The notes below the pieces were generated by a model. It saw nothing but the letters and a program-made list of their open reading frames with translations, searched no databases and was not told the DNA's origin. Both the position numbers and the translations under genes were made by a program. A DNA stretch of 64,000 bases from JAWLHK01 sp041690355 [NCBI: bacterium] (lineage in GTDB: Bacteria; J088; JAWLBW01): assembly GCA_041690355.1 (NCBI GenBank), contig JAWLHK010000024.1:1-64000 (forward strand). The letters run 5' to 3'. Of this stretch, positions 7,105 through 16,203 are shown piece after piece (position 1 is the stretch's first letter; the number at the start of each line of letters is the position of its first letter).

Positions 7105-8016
7105 ATGGCGCACGCAACGGAAGTCGTCGTCGAGGGGCACCGGCTGCAGCTGTCGAACCTGAACAAGGTCTTCTATCCCGCCGACGGATTCACGAAGGCT
7201 CAGGTCATCGACTTCTACCGCCGCGTCGCCCCCGTGCTGCTGCCGCACCTGCACGACCGCCCGGTGACCCTGAAGCGGTATCCCGACGGCGTCAACGGGA
7301 GCCACTTCTACGAAAAACGCTGCCCCGTGCACCGGCCGGCGTGGATCCCGACCGCGAAGATCTGGAGCAGCGAGCGGACCGGACATATCAATTTCTGCCT
7401 GATCAACGACCTGCCCACCCTCATGTGGGCGGCCAACCTGGCCAACCTCGAGGTGCACACCTACCTGCATCTCTCGTCGGCCCCTGCGCGCCCGACGAGC
7501 CTCGTCTTCGATCTCGACCCCGGCCCCCCTGCCGACCTGCTCGCCTGCGCGCGGGTGGCGCTGCTCGTGCGCGAGCTCTACGATACGCTCGGGCTCAAGA
7601 CGTGGGCCAAGACCTCGGGCTCGAAGGGTATCCAGGTCTACGTTCCGCTCAACACGGCGGTGGACTATGCGGCTACCAAAGCCTTCGCGCGCGCGACCGC
7701 CGAGCTGCTCGAGAAGCGCCACCCCGATCTGGTCGTCTCGAACATGCGCAAGGCGCTGCGTACGGGAAAGGTGCTGGTGGACTGGAGTCAGAACGACGCG
7801 CACAAGACGACCGTCTCGGTTTACTCGCTCCGGGCCCGCGAGCACCCGACCGTATCGCTGCCGGTGGAATGGACGGAGATCGAGCAGGCCGTCGCCGATG
7901 GAGACACCGAGCCGCTGGTCTTTCGCTGGGACGCGGCGCGCGATCGGGTCGAGCGCCGCGGCGATCTCTTCGCGCCCCAGCTCTCGCTGCGGCAGACCCT
8001 TCCCCACCTCGCCTGA
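7105..8016 (+). CDS. stand-alone LigD-type polymerase (PolDom/primase-polymerase) domain protein
   Basis: A 303-residue protein equal to the polymerase domain of bacterial LigD, an archaeo-eukaryotic-primase-like enzyme used in double-strand break repair by end joining. Visible motifs: RPVTLKRYPDGV with the following HFYEKRCP, the metal-binding DLD (Asp136, Asp138), TSGSKG (170-175) and VDWSQN near residue 225. The residue after SGSKGI is Gln, where many LigD polymerases have His (SGxKGxH). No ligase domain, 3'-phosphoesterase domain or Ku gene is fused or nearby, so any partner must be encoded elsewhere. Start chosen at the ATG; no strong ribosome-binding site is visible. Confidence 0.88.
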   Translation: MAHATEVVVEGHRLQLSNLNKVFYPADGFTKAQVIDFYRRVAPVLLPHLHDRPVTLKRYPDGVNGSHFYEKRCPVHRPAWIPTAKIWSSERTGHINFCLINDLPTLMWAANLANLEVHTYLHLSSAPARPTSLVFDLDPGPPADLLACARVALLVRELYDTLGLKTWAKTSGSKGIQVYVPLNTAVDYAATKAFARATAELLEKRHPDLVVSNMRKALRTGKVLVDWSQNDAHKTTVSVYSLRAREHPTVSLPVEWTEIEQAVADGDTEPLVFRWDAARDRVERRGDLFAPQLSLRQTLPHLA

Positions 8017-8017
8017 T

Positions 8018-8044
8018 CGGCGCCCGCCCGGCGGGCGCCGGCCT
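8018..8044 (+). terminator. GC-rich hairpin after the LigD-type polymerase
   Basis: A perfect 9-bp stem GGCGCCCGC (8019-8027) / GCGGGCGCC (8031-8039) with a 3-nt loop begins two bases after the stop. It is followed only by GCCTTTG, so it is a weak intrinsic terminator or a 3'-end stabiliser. Confidence 0.5.
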
Positions 8045-8093
8045 TTGACCCGCCCGGCCGTTTCGCTGCCCAATGGGAGACAGGAGGAGTACC

Positions 8094-8939
8094 ATGCGCA
8101 CCGTTTCTGCCCTACTGCTGTCGCTGAGCCTCGGACTCGCCTGCGCCACGACCGGACCCAACAAGGGAGAACTGAACCTCATCTCGCCTGCACAGGAGGC
8201 GCAGATCGGCGAGCAGGTCGACGCCGAGGTGCGCCAGCAGTTTGACGTGCGCTCGAGTGCCGAGTGGACGCGCTACCTGCAGGCGCTCGCGAAGCGGATC
8301 GCGGTGGCGACACCGCTCGAGGGCTCCGACTTCCGCGTCCACCTGATCATGGACCCGGCCATCAATGCCATGGCCATCCCCGGGGGCGACATCTACGTCA
8401 ACAGCGGTCTCGTGCTGGCCGCCGAAAACGAGGCCGAGCTCGCGGGGGTGATGGCCCACGAAATGGGGCACGTGGTCGAGCGCCACGGGACCGAACAGCT
8501 CTCGCGCGCCCTCGGATTCCAGGCCGTCGCGGGGCTCGCTCTCGGCGAGAATCCGGGACTCCTCGCCCAGCTCGTCGCCCAGGTCGGGGGCACGGCGACC
8601 CTGTTGCGTTTCGGGCGCGACGCCGAGCGCGAAGCCGACGAACTGGCCGTCGCCTATCTGTATCATGCAGGGCTCGACCCACGGGGCATCGTGCAGTTCT
8701 TCGAGCTTCTGGCCGCGCAGGAACCTGCCTCGCCGCGCTTTCTGGCGTGGCTCCAGTCGCACCCGTTGACCGAAGACCGTATCGCGGATGCCCGGCGGAT
8801 GATCTCGCGGCTCGAGCCGAAACCGGTGCGCAGCGACAGCGAGGAATTTCACGCCTTCAAGCGCAAAGTGCGCGGGGCCGTGTCAGACCGCTCCGCGCCG
8901 CCGGCCGTCGCAGACCTGCCGGCCGATGCCTCGCGTTAG
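8094..8939 (+). CDS. M48-family zinc metalloprotease lipoprotein
   Basis: A 281-residue periplasm-facing zinc protease of the kind involved in outer-membrane quality control (BepA/LoiP-like). A signal peptide ends in the lipobox LGLAC (Cys17). The zinc site HEMGH lies at residues 122-126, and the downstream Glu ligand is in RDAEREADELA. It has no TPR extension, so it is the short LoiP/YcaL-type form rather than BepA. AGGAGG at 8082-8087 fixes the ATG at 8094. The stop overlaps the stop of the convergent MlaD gene by 4 nt. Confidence 0.92.
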   Translation: MRTVSALLLSLSLGLACATTGPNKGELNLISPAQEAQIGEQVDAEVRQQFDVRSSAEWTRYLQALAKRIAVATPLEGSDFRVHLIMDPAINAMAIPGGDIYVNSGLVLAAENEAELAGVMAHEMGHVVERHGTEQLSRALGFQAVAGLALGENPGLLAQLVAQVGGTATLLRFGRDAEREADELAVAYLYHAGLDPRGIVQFFELLAAQEPASPRFLAWLQSHPLTEDRIADARRMISRLEPKPVRSDSEEFHAFKRKVRGAVSDRSAPPAVADLPADASR

Positions 8940-10456
8940 AAGCTGACCGGCGGCGCGGCGCTGAAGAGCAGCTTGAGGTCTTCGTCGTCGAAGTGCAGGC
9001 CGCCCCCCGCAAAGTAGAACGGAACCCGGTGCCGGTTGACGAGATCCTCGGCCCCGGCCGTCACGAAGAAGTGGTTCAGGAAGTACCAGTTCAGCTCGGC
9101 CTTCAGGTTCGGGTTGTTGTCGCGCGTGAAGTCGTAGGCGTGCACGGCGAGCTGCAGGTCGGGGTCGACGATGGCGTAGTCGAGCCCCACGCCCCCCGTG
9201 TTCTGGATGATTCCGCCGCGCAGCGTGATGCCGTAGAACTTCTTGGCGAGCTGGGCGCTGAACTTGATCTTGTTCTCGAACTCTGCCACCTGCCGATCGC
9301 TCACGATGGCGCCGGTCGCCGGATCGCGCACGATGGTGCGCGTATGGTCGAGCCGCCCCATCGGATCGTCGATCACTTCGAACAGATAGTACTTGTCTTC
9401 CTTGGGCTGGATGCGCAGGCCGAAATAGCTCTTCAGGCCGCCGGCGCCCGTGCGGTTCACCAGGCGGTCGTCGTTGGTTTCGTTGAACCGGTACTCGCCC
9501 CGGTAGTGCACGATCGTGCGCAGGTCACGCACCTGCTGCAGCACGACATTGACCCCTTCGAGCGCGTCGTTGAGCTTGTTGACGGTGGCCTCGTCGGTGA
9601 GCAGCTTCCCGATCGTACCCTCGCCCCGGTTGAGGCGACCGGTGATCTCCTGCAGATCGGCCGCGGCCGCGTCGAGGCGGGTGACCACCCGGTTGGCGTC
9701 TCCGACCGTGTCGTCGAGCTTCGGGCGCAGGTCGGCCACCGCATCGCTGACCGAGCCGACGAAGCCGCGGGCGTCGACCGCCACGCGGTTCACGTTGTCG
9801 AGCAGCTCGGGGGCCTGCTCCTCGAGCATCCGCGCGATGCGGTTGACGGTGGCAATCGTGTCGCGCACCCCGGCGCGGTTCTCGATCACCGCCTCGTTGA
9901 GGTTGCGCGTGAGCGCCTCCATGGAGAGCACGATGGAGCGCAGGCTCTGCTGCATCTCGGGCGTTCCGACAGCGTAGCGCAGCGACCGGGTGACCGCCTT
10001 GATGTCGGCGCTGATTTCGGTCAGCTGCTCGGCCAGGCGCTCGAAGTCGGGGGGCGCATAGGTCGTGACGATCGTGTCGCCGGGCTTGAGCAGCGCGGCC
10101 TCTTCGGAGCCCGGATCGACTTCCAGATATTTCTCGCCGAGAATGCCCGCGGTTTTGACGGCGATCGAGGCGTCTTCGTGAATCTGCACACCGCGCAGAA
10201 ACTTCATCGTGATGCGTGCGCGCTTCTGGTAGAGCTCGATGGCCGTGACCTCGCCGACCTTGATGCCGGCGATGAGGATGGGGGTCTGCGGTTCGATGCC
10301 GTAGGCCGAGTCGAGCACGGCGTAAAGCGGATAGCCCTCGGCCTGGCGAAAGCTGAACCCGCCCAGCTGCAGCGTGCCCCAGGCGAGAATGCCGAGGGTG
10401 ACGAGCACGAAGAGGCCGACGATGGCGCGGGTCGACAACAGACGGGGTTCGGCCAC
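8936..10456 (-). CDS. mlaD: MlaD-family (MCE domain) phospholipid-transport protein
   Basis: The membrane-anchored periplasmic substrate-binding subunit of an Mla/MCE lipid transporter. The 506-residue chain has one N-terminal transmembrane segment (about 11-31), then the MCE domain (residues about 40-120, with GIKVGEVTAIEL and GEKYLEVDPG). A long helical/coiled region (about 140-300) contains GTIGKLLTDEATVNKLNDAL, and a C-terminal region of alternating beta strands (300-506) ends in Phe. It is much longer than Escherichia coli MlaD (about 180 residues) and the C-terminal part could be a beta-rich or barrel-like domain. It is the last gene of alr-mlaE-mlaF-mlaD, abutting mlaF. Confidence 0.88.
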   Translation of the reverse strand: MAEPRLLSTRAIVGLFVLVTLGILAWGTLQLGGFSFRQAEGYPLYAVLDSAYGIEPQTPILIAGIKVGEVTAIELYQKRARITMKFLRGVQIHEDASIAVKTAGILGEKYLEVDPGSEEAALLKPGDTIVTTYAPPDFERLAEQLTEISADIKAVTRSLRYAVGTPEMQQSLRSIVLSMEALTRNLNEAVIENRAGVRDTIATVNRIARMLEEQAPELLDNVNRVAVDARGFVGSVSDAVADLRPKLDDTVGDANRVVTRLDAAAADLQEITGRLNRGEGTIGKLLTDEATVNKLNDALEGVNVVLQQVRDLRTIVHYRGEYRFNETNDDRLVNRTGAGGLKSYFGLRIQPKEDKYYLFEVIDDPMGRLDHTRTIVRDPATGAIVSDRQVAEFENKIKFSAQLAKKFYGITLRGGIIQNTGGVGLDYAIVDPDLQLAVHAYDFTRDNNPNLKAELNWYFLNHFFVTAGAEDLVNRHRVPFYFAGGGLHFDDEDLKLLFSAAPPVSF

Positions 10457-11214
10457 TATTTCACCTGAATGGGGCCGTCGGTAGAACGTCCCTGAATGAA
10501 CTGAACGACGGCGGGGTCCTTGCTGGTGCGAAAGGCCTCGGCGGTACCGTCGAAGGCGATGCGCCCGTTGAGCAGCAGCGCGACATGGTCGGCAAGGTCG
10601 TAGGTAACTTTGAGATCGTGGGTCACGATGACGCAGGTGTACGGGTTCTTCTCGCGCGTCGAGCGGATGCTCCGCACGATCACGTCGCTCAGGACGGGGT
10701 CGAGACCGGTCGTCGGTTCGTCGAAGAGCACGATGTCGGGATCGAGGACGATGGCCCGGGCCAGCCCGATCCGCTTGCGCATCCCCCCCGACAGTTCGGC
10801 CGGAAACTGATCGCCCAGATTGCCGAGCCCGACCAGGCCGAGGGTCTCGTCGACCCGGGCCACGATTTCAGACTCCGTGAACCCGCCGCGCTCCCGCATG
10901 GGGAAGGCAACGTTCTCGCGGGCGCTCATGGAGTCGAACAGGGCCGCGTGCTGAAAACACATGGCCATTCTCCGGAGTAGCTCCCGGCGCTGCCCCCGCC
11001 GGGCGCGCAGAAAATCGACCCCTTCGAATACGATCGTTCCCGAGTCGGGGGCCAGCAGACCGAGCAGATGTTTCAGCAGAACGCTCTTGCCCGAACCCGA
11101 CAACCCCATGATCACTGTAATCTCACCCCGGCCGATCGTCAAATCGACGCCGCGAAGAACCGTATTCTCCTTGAAGCTCTTGTGCAGATCGCGGATTTCG
11201 ACGACGGCTTCCAT
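10456..11214 (-). CDS. mlaF: Mla-type ABC transporter ATP-binding protein
   Basis: The 252-residue cytosolic ATPase of the lipid transporter. It shows Walker A GLSGSGKS, Q-loop MCFQHAAL, signature LSGGM, Walker B IVLFDEPTTGLD and the switch His in VIVTHD. It shares a base with mlaD at its stop and with mlaE at its start, so the three genes are translated from one message. The protein ends in a short basic/polar tail without extra domains. Confidence 0.93.
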   Translation of the reverse strand: MEAVVEIRDLHKSFKENTVLRGVDLTIGRGEITVIMGLSGSGKSVLLKHLLGLLAPDSGTIVFEGVDFLRARRGQRRELLRRMAMCFQHAALFDSMSARENVAFPMRERGGFTESEIVARVDETLGLVGLGNLGDQFPAELSGGMRKRIGLARAIVLDPDIVLFDEPTTGLDPVLSDVIVRSIRSTREKNPYTCVIVTHDLKVTYDLADHVALLLNGRIAFDGTAEAFRTSKDPAVVQFIQGRSTDGPIQVK

Positions 11215-12008
11215 CAGTACATCAACGCCGTGAGAAAGTAATCAAGAATGAGCAGCGACACCGAACTCACGACGACGGCTTTCGTGGTCGCGAGACCCAC
11301 GCCGCGCGCGCCCCCCGAGCTGTTGTAGCCGAAATAGGAGCAGATCGAGGCGATGAGCAGTCCGAAAACGGCGGCCTTGACCTCGCCCGAATAGAGGTCG
11401 GAGAGGTCGACCATCTGCAGCGTACGGCCGACGAAGACATTGTGGGTCACGCCGAGAAGCCGCACGGTCACGAAATAGGCCCCCATGGTTCCGCAGAACG
11501 TGAACAGCGCGGCGAGCAGCGGCATCATGAGCAGCGAGGCCACGATGCGCGGCGTGACCAGGTAGTGCACAGGATTGATGTCCATCGTCGAGAGGGCGTC
11601 GATCTGCTCGTTTTCGCGCATGTAGCCGATCTCGGTGGCCATGGCGCTGCCGGCGCGCGCGGTGACCATGAGGCCGGTCATGACGGGCGCGAGCTCACGC
11701 GTCAGACTCAGCAGCACCGACGGCCCGATCAGGTATTCGGCGCTGAACAGGCGAAAGGCATAGGAGCCCTGCAGGGCAAAGACCATGCCCGTGAACGTGC
11801 CGGTCAGGGCGATGATGAAGAAGCTCTGGGCGCCGATGAACTCGAGCTGGGCCAGAAAAAGGTGGGTGCGGAACGGGCGGCGGAAGGTCATGGCGGCCGC
11901 CTGGGCGAACAGGAGAATGATGCCGCCGAGGTGATCGAGAAAGTCGGTAATCGATTCGCCGACGAGGCCGAGCGTGTCGACCGTGCGCCGCACGAAACGG
12001 TTCAGCAC
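11214..12008 (-). CDS. mlaE: Mla-type ABC transporter permease
   Basis: A 264-residue integral membrane permease of the MlaE family. The hallmarks are an amphipathic N-terminus (DFLDHLGGIILLFAQAA), the conserved ARAGSAMATEIGYMRENEQIDAL segment and five to six hydrophobic helices. It pairs with the downstream ATPase and MCE protein to move lipids between membranes. Its start overlaps the 3' end of alr by 7 nt. Confidence 0.93.
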   Translation of the reverse strand: MLNRFVRRTVDTLGLVGESITDFLDHLGGIILLFAQAAAMTFRRPFRTHLFLAQLEFIGAQSFFIIALTGTFTGMVFALQGSYAFRLFSAEYLIGPSVLLSLTRELAPVMTGLMVTARAGSAMATEIGYMRENEQIDALSTMDINPVHYLVTPRIVASLLMMPLLAALFTFCGTMGAYFVTVRLLGVTHNVFVGRTLQMVDLSDLYSGEVKAAVFGLLIASICSYFGYNSSGGARGVGLATTKAVVVSSVSLLILDYFLTALMY

Positions 12009-13147
12009 CGCAGCCCCGCTTCGCTTTCGCCCAGGTAGACGCGCGGCACCCGATGCGAGACGTTGCAGCAGACTTCGTAGGCGATGGTGCCGGTCCAGTC
12101 ACCCCACTCGTCTGCGGTGACGGCGGCGGGCCCCAGGCCGCCGAAGAGCGTGACCGGCATGCCCGTTTCGGCCCCGGCGACGTCGGTCAGATCGACCATG
12201 AACATGTCCATGCAGACGCGGCCGGCCACCGGCACACGGCGGCCGCCGGCCGTCACCTGGCCTGCGTTCGAGAGCCGGCGGGCAACGCCGTCGGCATAGC
12301 CGGCCGGCACCACGCCGATGATCGAATCACGGCCGGCGACCCAGCTGGCGCCATAGCTCACGCTCTGGCCGCGGCGCACGCGGCGGATCTGGACGACGGC
12401 CGACGTGAACTCCATGACGGGCTGCAGCGAGCCCCTCGCCCGCAGCGCTTCGGCCGGATACCCGCCGTAGAGCATGATGCCCGGGCGCACCAGGTCGCCG
12501 GGAACGGGGTGCTCGAACATGAGGGCGGCGCTGTTCGCAAGGTGCAGATGCGGCACTTCGCCCACCGCCTTGAGCAGATGGTCGGCCGCCGAGGAAAGGA
12601 GGATCCCCTGCTCACGCGTGACTCCCGGATCGGGCTGGTCGGCGTGCAGCGGGTGACTGAACAGGCCGCGCACCGTGAGGGCGGGATACTCGGCCAGGCT
12701 GCGGGCAAACGCCGCGAAGCCGTTCAGGTCGAACCCCAGGCGGGCCATGCCCGTATCGATTTTGAGGTGGACCGCGGCGCGACGGTCGAGCCGCAGCGCG
12801 GCCGCATGCAGGCGCCGGGCGGTATCTTCGTCGGGCACGCTGCAGGTGACCCCCTGCGCCAGCGCTTCGGATTCTTCGCCGGGAAACAGGGCCCCGAGGA
12901 GGAGAATCTCGGCATGAATGCCCGATTCGCGCAGCTGAACCGCCTCGTCGAGAGTGGCCACGCCGAACCAGATGCAGCCGGCCGTCTGCAGGGCGCGCGC
13001 GACGGGAACGGCGCCGTGCCCGTAGGCATCACCCTTGACCACGGCCACGACGGCGCGATCGCCGGCCAGCCGCTGCGCCTCGCGGTAATTCGCGATCAGC
13101 CGATCGAGGTGAATGAGCGCGCGCGTGGGTCGGCCGTCAGGGAGCAT
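12002..13147 (-). CDS. alr: alanine racemase
   Basis: A PLP enzyme that makes D-alanine for peptidoglycan. The 381-residue length is usual. The PLP-binding lysine lies in VVKGDAYGHG (Lys38), and the second catalytic Tyr is in VSYGASWVAG of the C-terminal domain. The GYADGVARRLSN and GRVCMDMFMVD blocks are also family signatures. It is the first gene of the alr-mlaE-mlaF-mlaD operon. A -10-like TACACT lies at 13193-13198 on the minus strand without a convincing -35. Confidence 0.95.
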   Translation of the reverse strand: MLPDGRPTRALIHLDRLIANYREAQRLAGDRAVVAVVKGDAYGHGAVPVARALQTAGCIWFGVATLDEAVQLRESGIHAEILLLGALFPGEESEALAQGVTCSVPDEDTARRLHAAALRLDRRAAVHLKIDTGMARLGFDLNGFAAFARSLAEYPALTVRGLFSHPLHADQPDPGVTREQGILLSSAADHLLKAVGEVPHLHLANSAALMFEHPVPGDLVRPGIMLYGGYPAEALRARGSLQPVMEFTSAVVQIRRVRRGQSVSYGASWVAGRDSIIGVVPAGYADGVARRLSNAGQVTAGGRRVPVAGRVCMDMFMVDLTDVAGAETGMPVTLFGGLGPAAVTADEWGDWTGTIAYEVCCNVSHRVPRVYLGESEAGLRC

Positions 13148-13218
13148 GGTTGCAGAACGGGCAGCGAGGAAACCGGGAGCCGGAAAGCAATCAGTGTATC
13201 AGAGCCCCGCCGCCGATG

Positions 13219-13256
13219 CTGCGGCCCGCGCATGCAGGAATGCCCGGAGGCCGCAG
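13219..13256 (-). terminator. candidate hairpin after the 13261-15363 lipoprotein
   Basis: Inverted repeat CTGCGGCC (13219-13226) / GGCCGCAG (13249-13256), an 8-bp stem with a 22-nt loop, a few bases downstream of the minus-strand stop at 13261. There is no T-run, so it may only stabilise the 3' end. Confidence 0.3.
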
Positions 13257-13260
13257 GCGC

Positions 13261-15363
13261 TCAGTTTGCGCGGTAGATCCGCAACGCACCGTCCCACTGG
13301 ATCCCTTCGCCGTAATACCCGGTGTAGGCCGTGTCGACGACGAGCAGGATCGGACGGCCCTGACCGTCGAACGCGATATCGGCAGCGCGCCCGGGGCCCA
13401 CCTCGATGGGCGCCGAGAAACCCGTTGCGCCGGGCAACCGTTCCGCGTAAAAGACGTAGGGCTGCGACGTGTTCCCGATTACCGGATCGTACTTGAAGTA
13501 CTCGGCCGCCCAGACGGCCGCCAGCCGGCCTTCGGGAGACAGCTTCATGCGCGGGGCATAGAAGTTGATGTAATCGAAGTCGGTCGGCGCCATCGGCCGG
13601 AATGGGGCGAACCCGCCGCCGTTCGGATCGGTGGCCAGCGTCAGGGTCGTGGCCGGCGCGAAGAACCAGACGTTCGAGTAGTCATTGCCGAGGAATACGT
13701 CTTCGGCGCCGACGGTCGCCTGGTCGAACGATTCCAGATACGCAGCCGTTGCCGCCGTCACCGTCGGGCCGAACGAGAGGCGCGTGGGCGAATCGACGAG
13801 AGAGGTACGGTAATATTCGTAGGCGAATGTCGAGGTGTTCTGATCAATCCAGTAGACCGTCGGAAGCCCGTTGGCGCCGAGCCGGTCGCCGAACTGCACG
13901 CCCCAGTACTGGTAGTAGCTCGTGGCTTTGAGGGCCCGGCGCGCAAAGGCGCCGTTTTCGATGACGTCGACGGCGGCCGTGGTCATGGCCGAAGGAAAGA
14001 CGGCAAAGATCCGGTCGTCGACGACGCGCACGTCTACCGACCGATTGTAGTAATAGCCCATGTCGGCGTGGCGCACGACGGGGCTTTCGAAGCCGCCCGC
14101 CGCCGCGCCGCGCACGATCGCGGCATAGGCGTAGCCCCAGTCGTCGTCGGCCGCGTAGGCGATCACCGGCCGCCCGGCGCCGTCAAAATCGAAGGCCAGC
14201 GTGCCGTAATTCAGATTTCCGTTGCGCATCGGGTAGAGCGGGAACGGAGCGGTCGTCCGGCTGAACGCATAGCCGTCGACCGTGCGCAGGTACTCGATGC
14301 CCCCGTCGCTGACCGTCGCGACATGCAGACCGTCGGGGCGCAGCGCGAGCACGCCGGCAGGCTCGTTACCCTGCCCGTAGTACGAGGCGATGCGCCGGCC
14401 CGTGAAGCCGCTGACCGCCGTCTGTTCGAGCGGCGGCGGCGGCGCGATACCGGTATCGATGACCCCGCCGTCGGGGAGAAAGTCGAGGTGGCCGAATTTG
14501 TTGCCGGTCAGCGCCGCCATGCGCAGGCCGCCGGTGATCGAGCCGCCCATCCGGGCGAGCAGGTCGAGGGGAATGCCGACCGTGAGCGCGTTTCCGGCGA
14601 ACGTGGCGGCCAGCGGGCGCACCGCCTCGGCCGTGACAAGCCGGACGTAGCCGCGGTCGACCGGCGTGAAATCAATGGTCGCCTCGACGCCGAGCGCGGC
14701 CGACGTAACCGGGCGGCCGAGCGAGGCGGCGAGCGCGTTCATGCGCGGGAGCAGCACGCTGTCGCGCCCGGTCGCCGCATTGCGGTCGACGTCGAGTTCG
14801 AGGATGCCGCGCACGCTGCCGTCGCCCGCGTTCCAGGGCGCATCGACCGCGTTGCGGAACCCGACGCGGATGAAGACCGCATCGGTGCCCCAGGCGACGG
14901 TCACGTCCGACACGTCGGGCGACCAGGCCGGGGCCGTCTTGCCCGAAGCGTAGACCGGGAGCGAAGCGGCCGGGTCGCGCGCCAGCACCGAGGGATAGAC
15001 GGTAATATCAACGACCGTTTCGACCCCGGCTTTCACGTCGGCGGTCGCATCGCCGGAGTATCCGTGCACCAGCTCGGCGGTCGATCGGATGAGTCCCAGA
15101 ACCCGCACGAGCCGATTCGGGCCGGGTTTTACGGGAAGTGCGACCGAGCGCTCGCGCACCCGCTGAACCACGGGCTTTTCCATGTCGTCGGCCGAAACGA
15201 CCACCAGCCACTCCGAGGGCACGACGGCGTTCTCGCTGGCGTGCGGCAGGTAGCCGGCCGCCGGCAGTTCGAGGCGGATGACGCCCCGCTCTTCACTGTC
15301 GATACGCGCGCAGGCCGTCAGCGCGACCAGCCCCAGGACCCCAATCAATCCCAACCGTTTCAT
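13261..15363 (-). CDS. large lipoprotein of unknown function
   Basis: A 700-residue surface or periplasmic lipoprotein: signal peptide with lipobox LTAC (Cys about 18). Residues about 30-120 look like a Fn3/PEGA-type beta domain. Residues about 140-300 resemble a DOMON/CBM9-like sandwich (WGTDAVFIRVGFRN, GILELDVDRNAATGRDS). The C-terminal 370 residues contain repeated short blocks (GNLNYGTLAFDFDGAGRPVI, DIAFDGQGRPILLVVDT) of propeller type. This layout is inference; I name no family. It is the last of three genes (TPR/barrel, FecR, this), 8 nt after the FecR gene. Confidence 0.75.
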   Translation of the reverse strand: MKRLGLIGVLGLVALTACARIDSEERGVIRLELPAAGYLPHASENAVVPSEWLVVVSADDMEKPVVQRVRERSVALPVKPGPNRLVRVLGLIRSTAELVHGYSGDATADVKAGVETVVDITVYPSVLARDPAASLPVYASGKTAPAWSPDVSDVTVAWGTDAVFIRVGFRNAVDAPWNAGDGSVRGILELDVDRNAATGRDSVLLPRMNALAASLGRPVTSAALGVEATIDFTPVDRGYVRLVTAEAVRPLAATFAGNALTVGIPLDLLARMGGSITGGLRMAALTGNKFGHLDFLPDGGVIDTGIAPPPPLEQTAVSGFTGRRIASYYGQGNEPAGVLALRPDGLHVATVSDGGIEYLRTVDGYAFSRTTAPFPLYPMRNGNLNYGTLAFDFDGAGRPVIAYAADDDWGYAYAAIVRGAAAGGFESPVVRHADMGYYYNRSVDVRVVDDRIFAVFPSAMTTAAVDVIENGAFARRALKATSYYQYWGVQFGDRLGANGLPTVYWIDQNTSTFAYEYYRTSLVDSPTRLSFGPTVTAATAAYLESFDQATVGAEDVFLGNDYSNVWFFAPATTLTLATDPNGGGFAPFRPMAPTDFDYINFYAPRMKLSPEGRLAAVWAAEYFKYDPVIGNTSQPYVFYAERLPGATGFSAPIEVGPGRAADIAFDGQGRPILLVVDTAYTGYYGEGIQWDGALRIYRAN

Positions 15364-15371
15364 GGCGGCTC

Positions 15372-16193
15372 CTACTTTTCGTCCGGGAGATGAATGCGAA
15401 TCGTCACCGACGACGGTCTGCGGGCGTCGGTCGGCTGCTGATTGATCGGCGGCAGGCCGCCCCCGCCCAGATTCGGGGCCCCCGAGGCCGGCGCAAAGCC
15501 GAAATCGCCGGCCGCCGATTCGGCGTCGTCGCGCGTCACGGCGCTGCGGGCCGACCCCTTACCCTTGACGCTCACGCTCCGATCGAGGGCGCGCAGCGCC
15601 GCTTCGTCGAGCATCAGGGCGGCGCCCGGCGGCAGGCTGGGGCCCACCTGGCTGCGGCCACCGGCCGCCAGCACGATGTTGCCGGGAATCTTCGGGTCGC
15701 TGCTGCGTACGTCGACCGAGCCTTCGAGCACGGTTACCGTCGACCCTTCGCCTTCGGGGCCGGTTTCGACGACGAACTCGGTGCCGCGCACGCCGGCGAC
15801 GGCGGTCGGGGTCCCGAGCTCAAACTTGTTGCGACCGGCCAGATACTTCGAAACGGCGGCCTTCACCTTGCCGCTCCACAATTTGAAGAAGCTGCGGCGT
15901 TCGCCCTGCGGCTTGTAGACGAACTCGTTCAGCTCGAGCTCGCTCGCGGCGGCCATGCTCATCGACGATCCGTCGTTCAGCTTGAGACGGGCGCTCGACG
16001 AGGCGGCGGTCCTGATCCGGTCGCCCAGAAAGAGCGCTTCGCCGGGCTGCAGCCGGCCCCATTTCTCGGCGCCCGCGTGGCGCACCTGCACCTTGCCGAG
16101 CACGATACTGGCGGTTCCGATGCGCTCGGGTTCGGCGCCGGAAGCCGGCGCGGCGAGCGCGAGCAGCAGAAGCATGGAGGTGAAAAGGCGCAT
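15372..16193 (-). CDS. FecR-domain periplasmic protein
   Basis: A 273-residue exported protein with signal peptide (MRLFTSMLLLLALAAPASGA) followed by a FecR domain: the tail of the domain runs through GRNKFELGTPTAVAGVRGTEFVVE and TVTVLEGSVDV, the classic FecR core. There is no transmembrane anti-sigma anchor, so it is the secreted FecR type rather than a TonB-linked sigma regulator. The C-terminus is low complexity. It lies 10 nt after the TPR/barrel gene and 8 nt before the lipoprotein gene. The ATG chosen is the one opening the signal peptide. Confidence 0.85.
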   Translation of the reverse strand: MRLFTSMLLLLALAAPASGAEPERIGTASIVLGKVQVRHAGAEKWGRLQPGEALFLGDRIRTAASSSARLKLNDGSSMSMAAASELELNEFVYKPQGERRSFFKLWSGKVKAAVSKYLAGRNKFELGTPTAVAGVRGTEFVVETGPEGEGSTVTVLEGSVDVRSSDPKIPGNIVLAAGGRSQVGPSLPPGAALMLDEAALRALDRSVSVKGKGSARSAVTRDDAESAAGDFGFAPASGAPNLGGGGLPPINQQPTDARRPSSVTIRIHLPDEK

Positions 16194-16203
16194 GGCTGTC
16201 CCC

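Noticed and set aside
8264-10468. 734-residue plus-strand open frame over the M48 and mlaD genes
   Set aside because: Shifted frame of the protease followed by antisense of mlaD, with Arg/Gly-rich sequence only.
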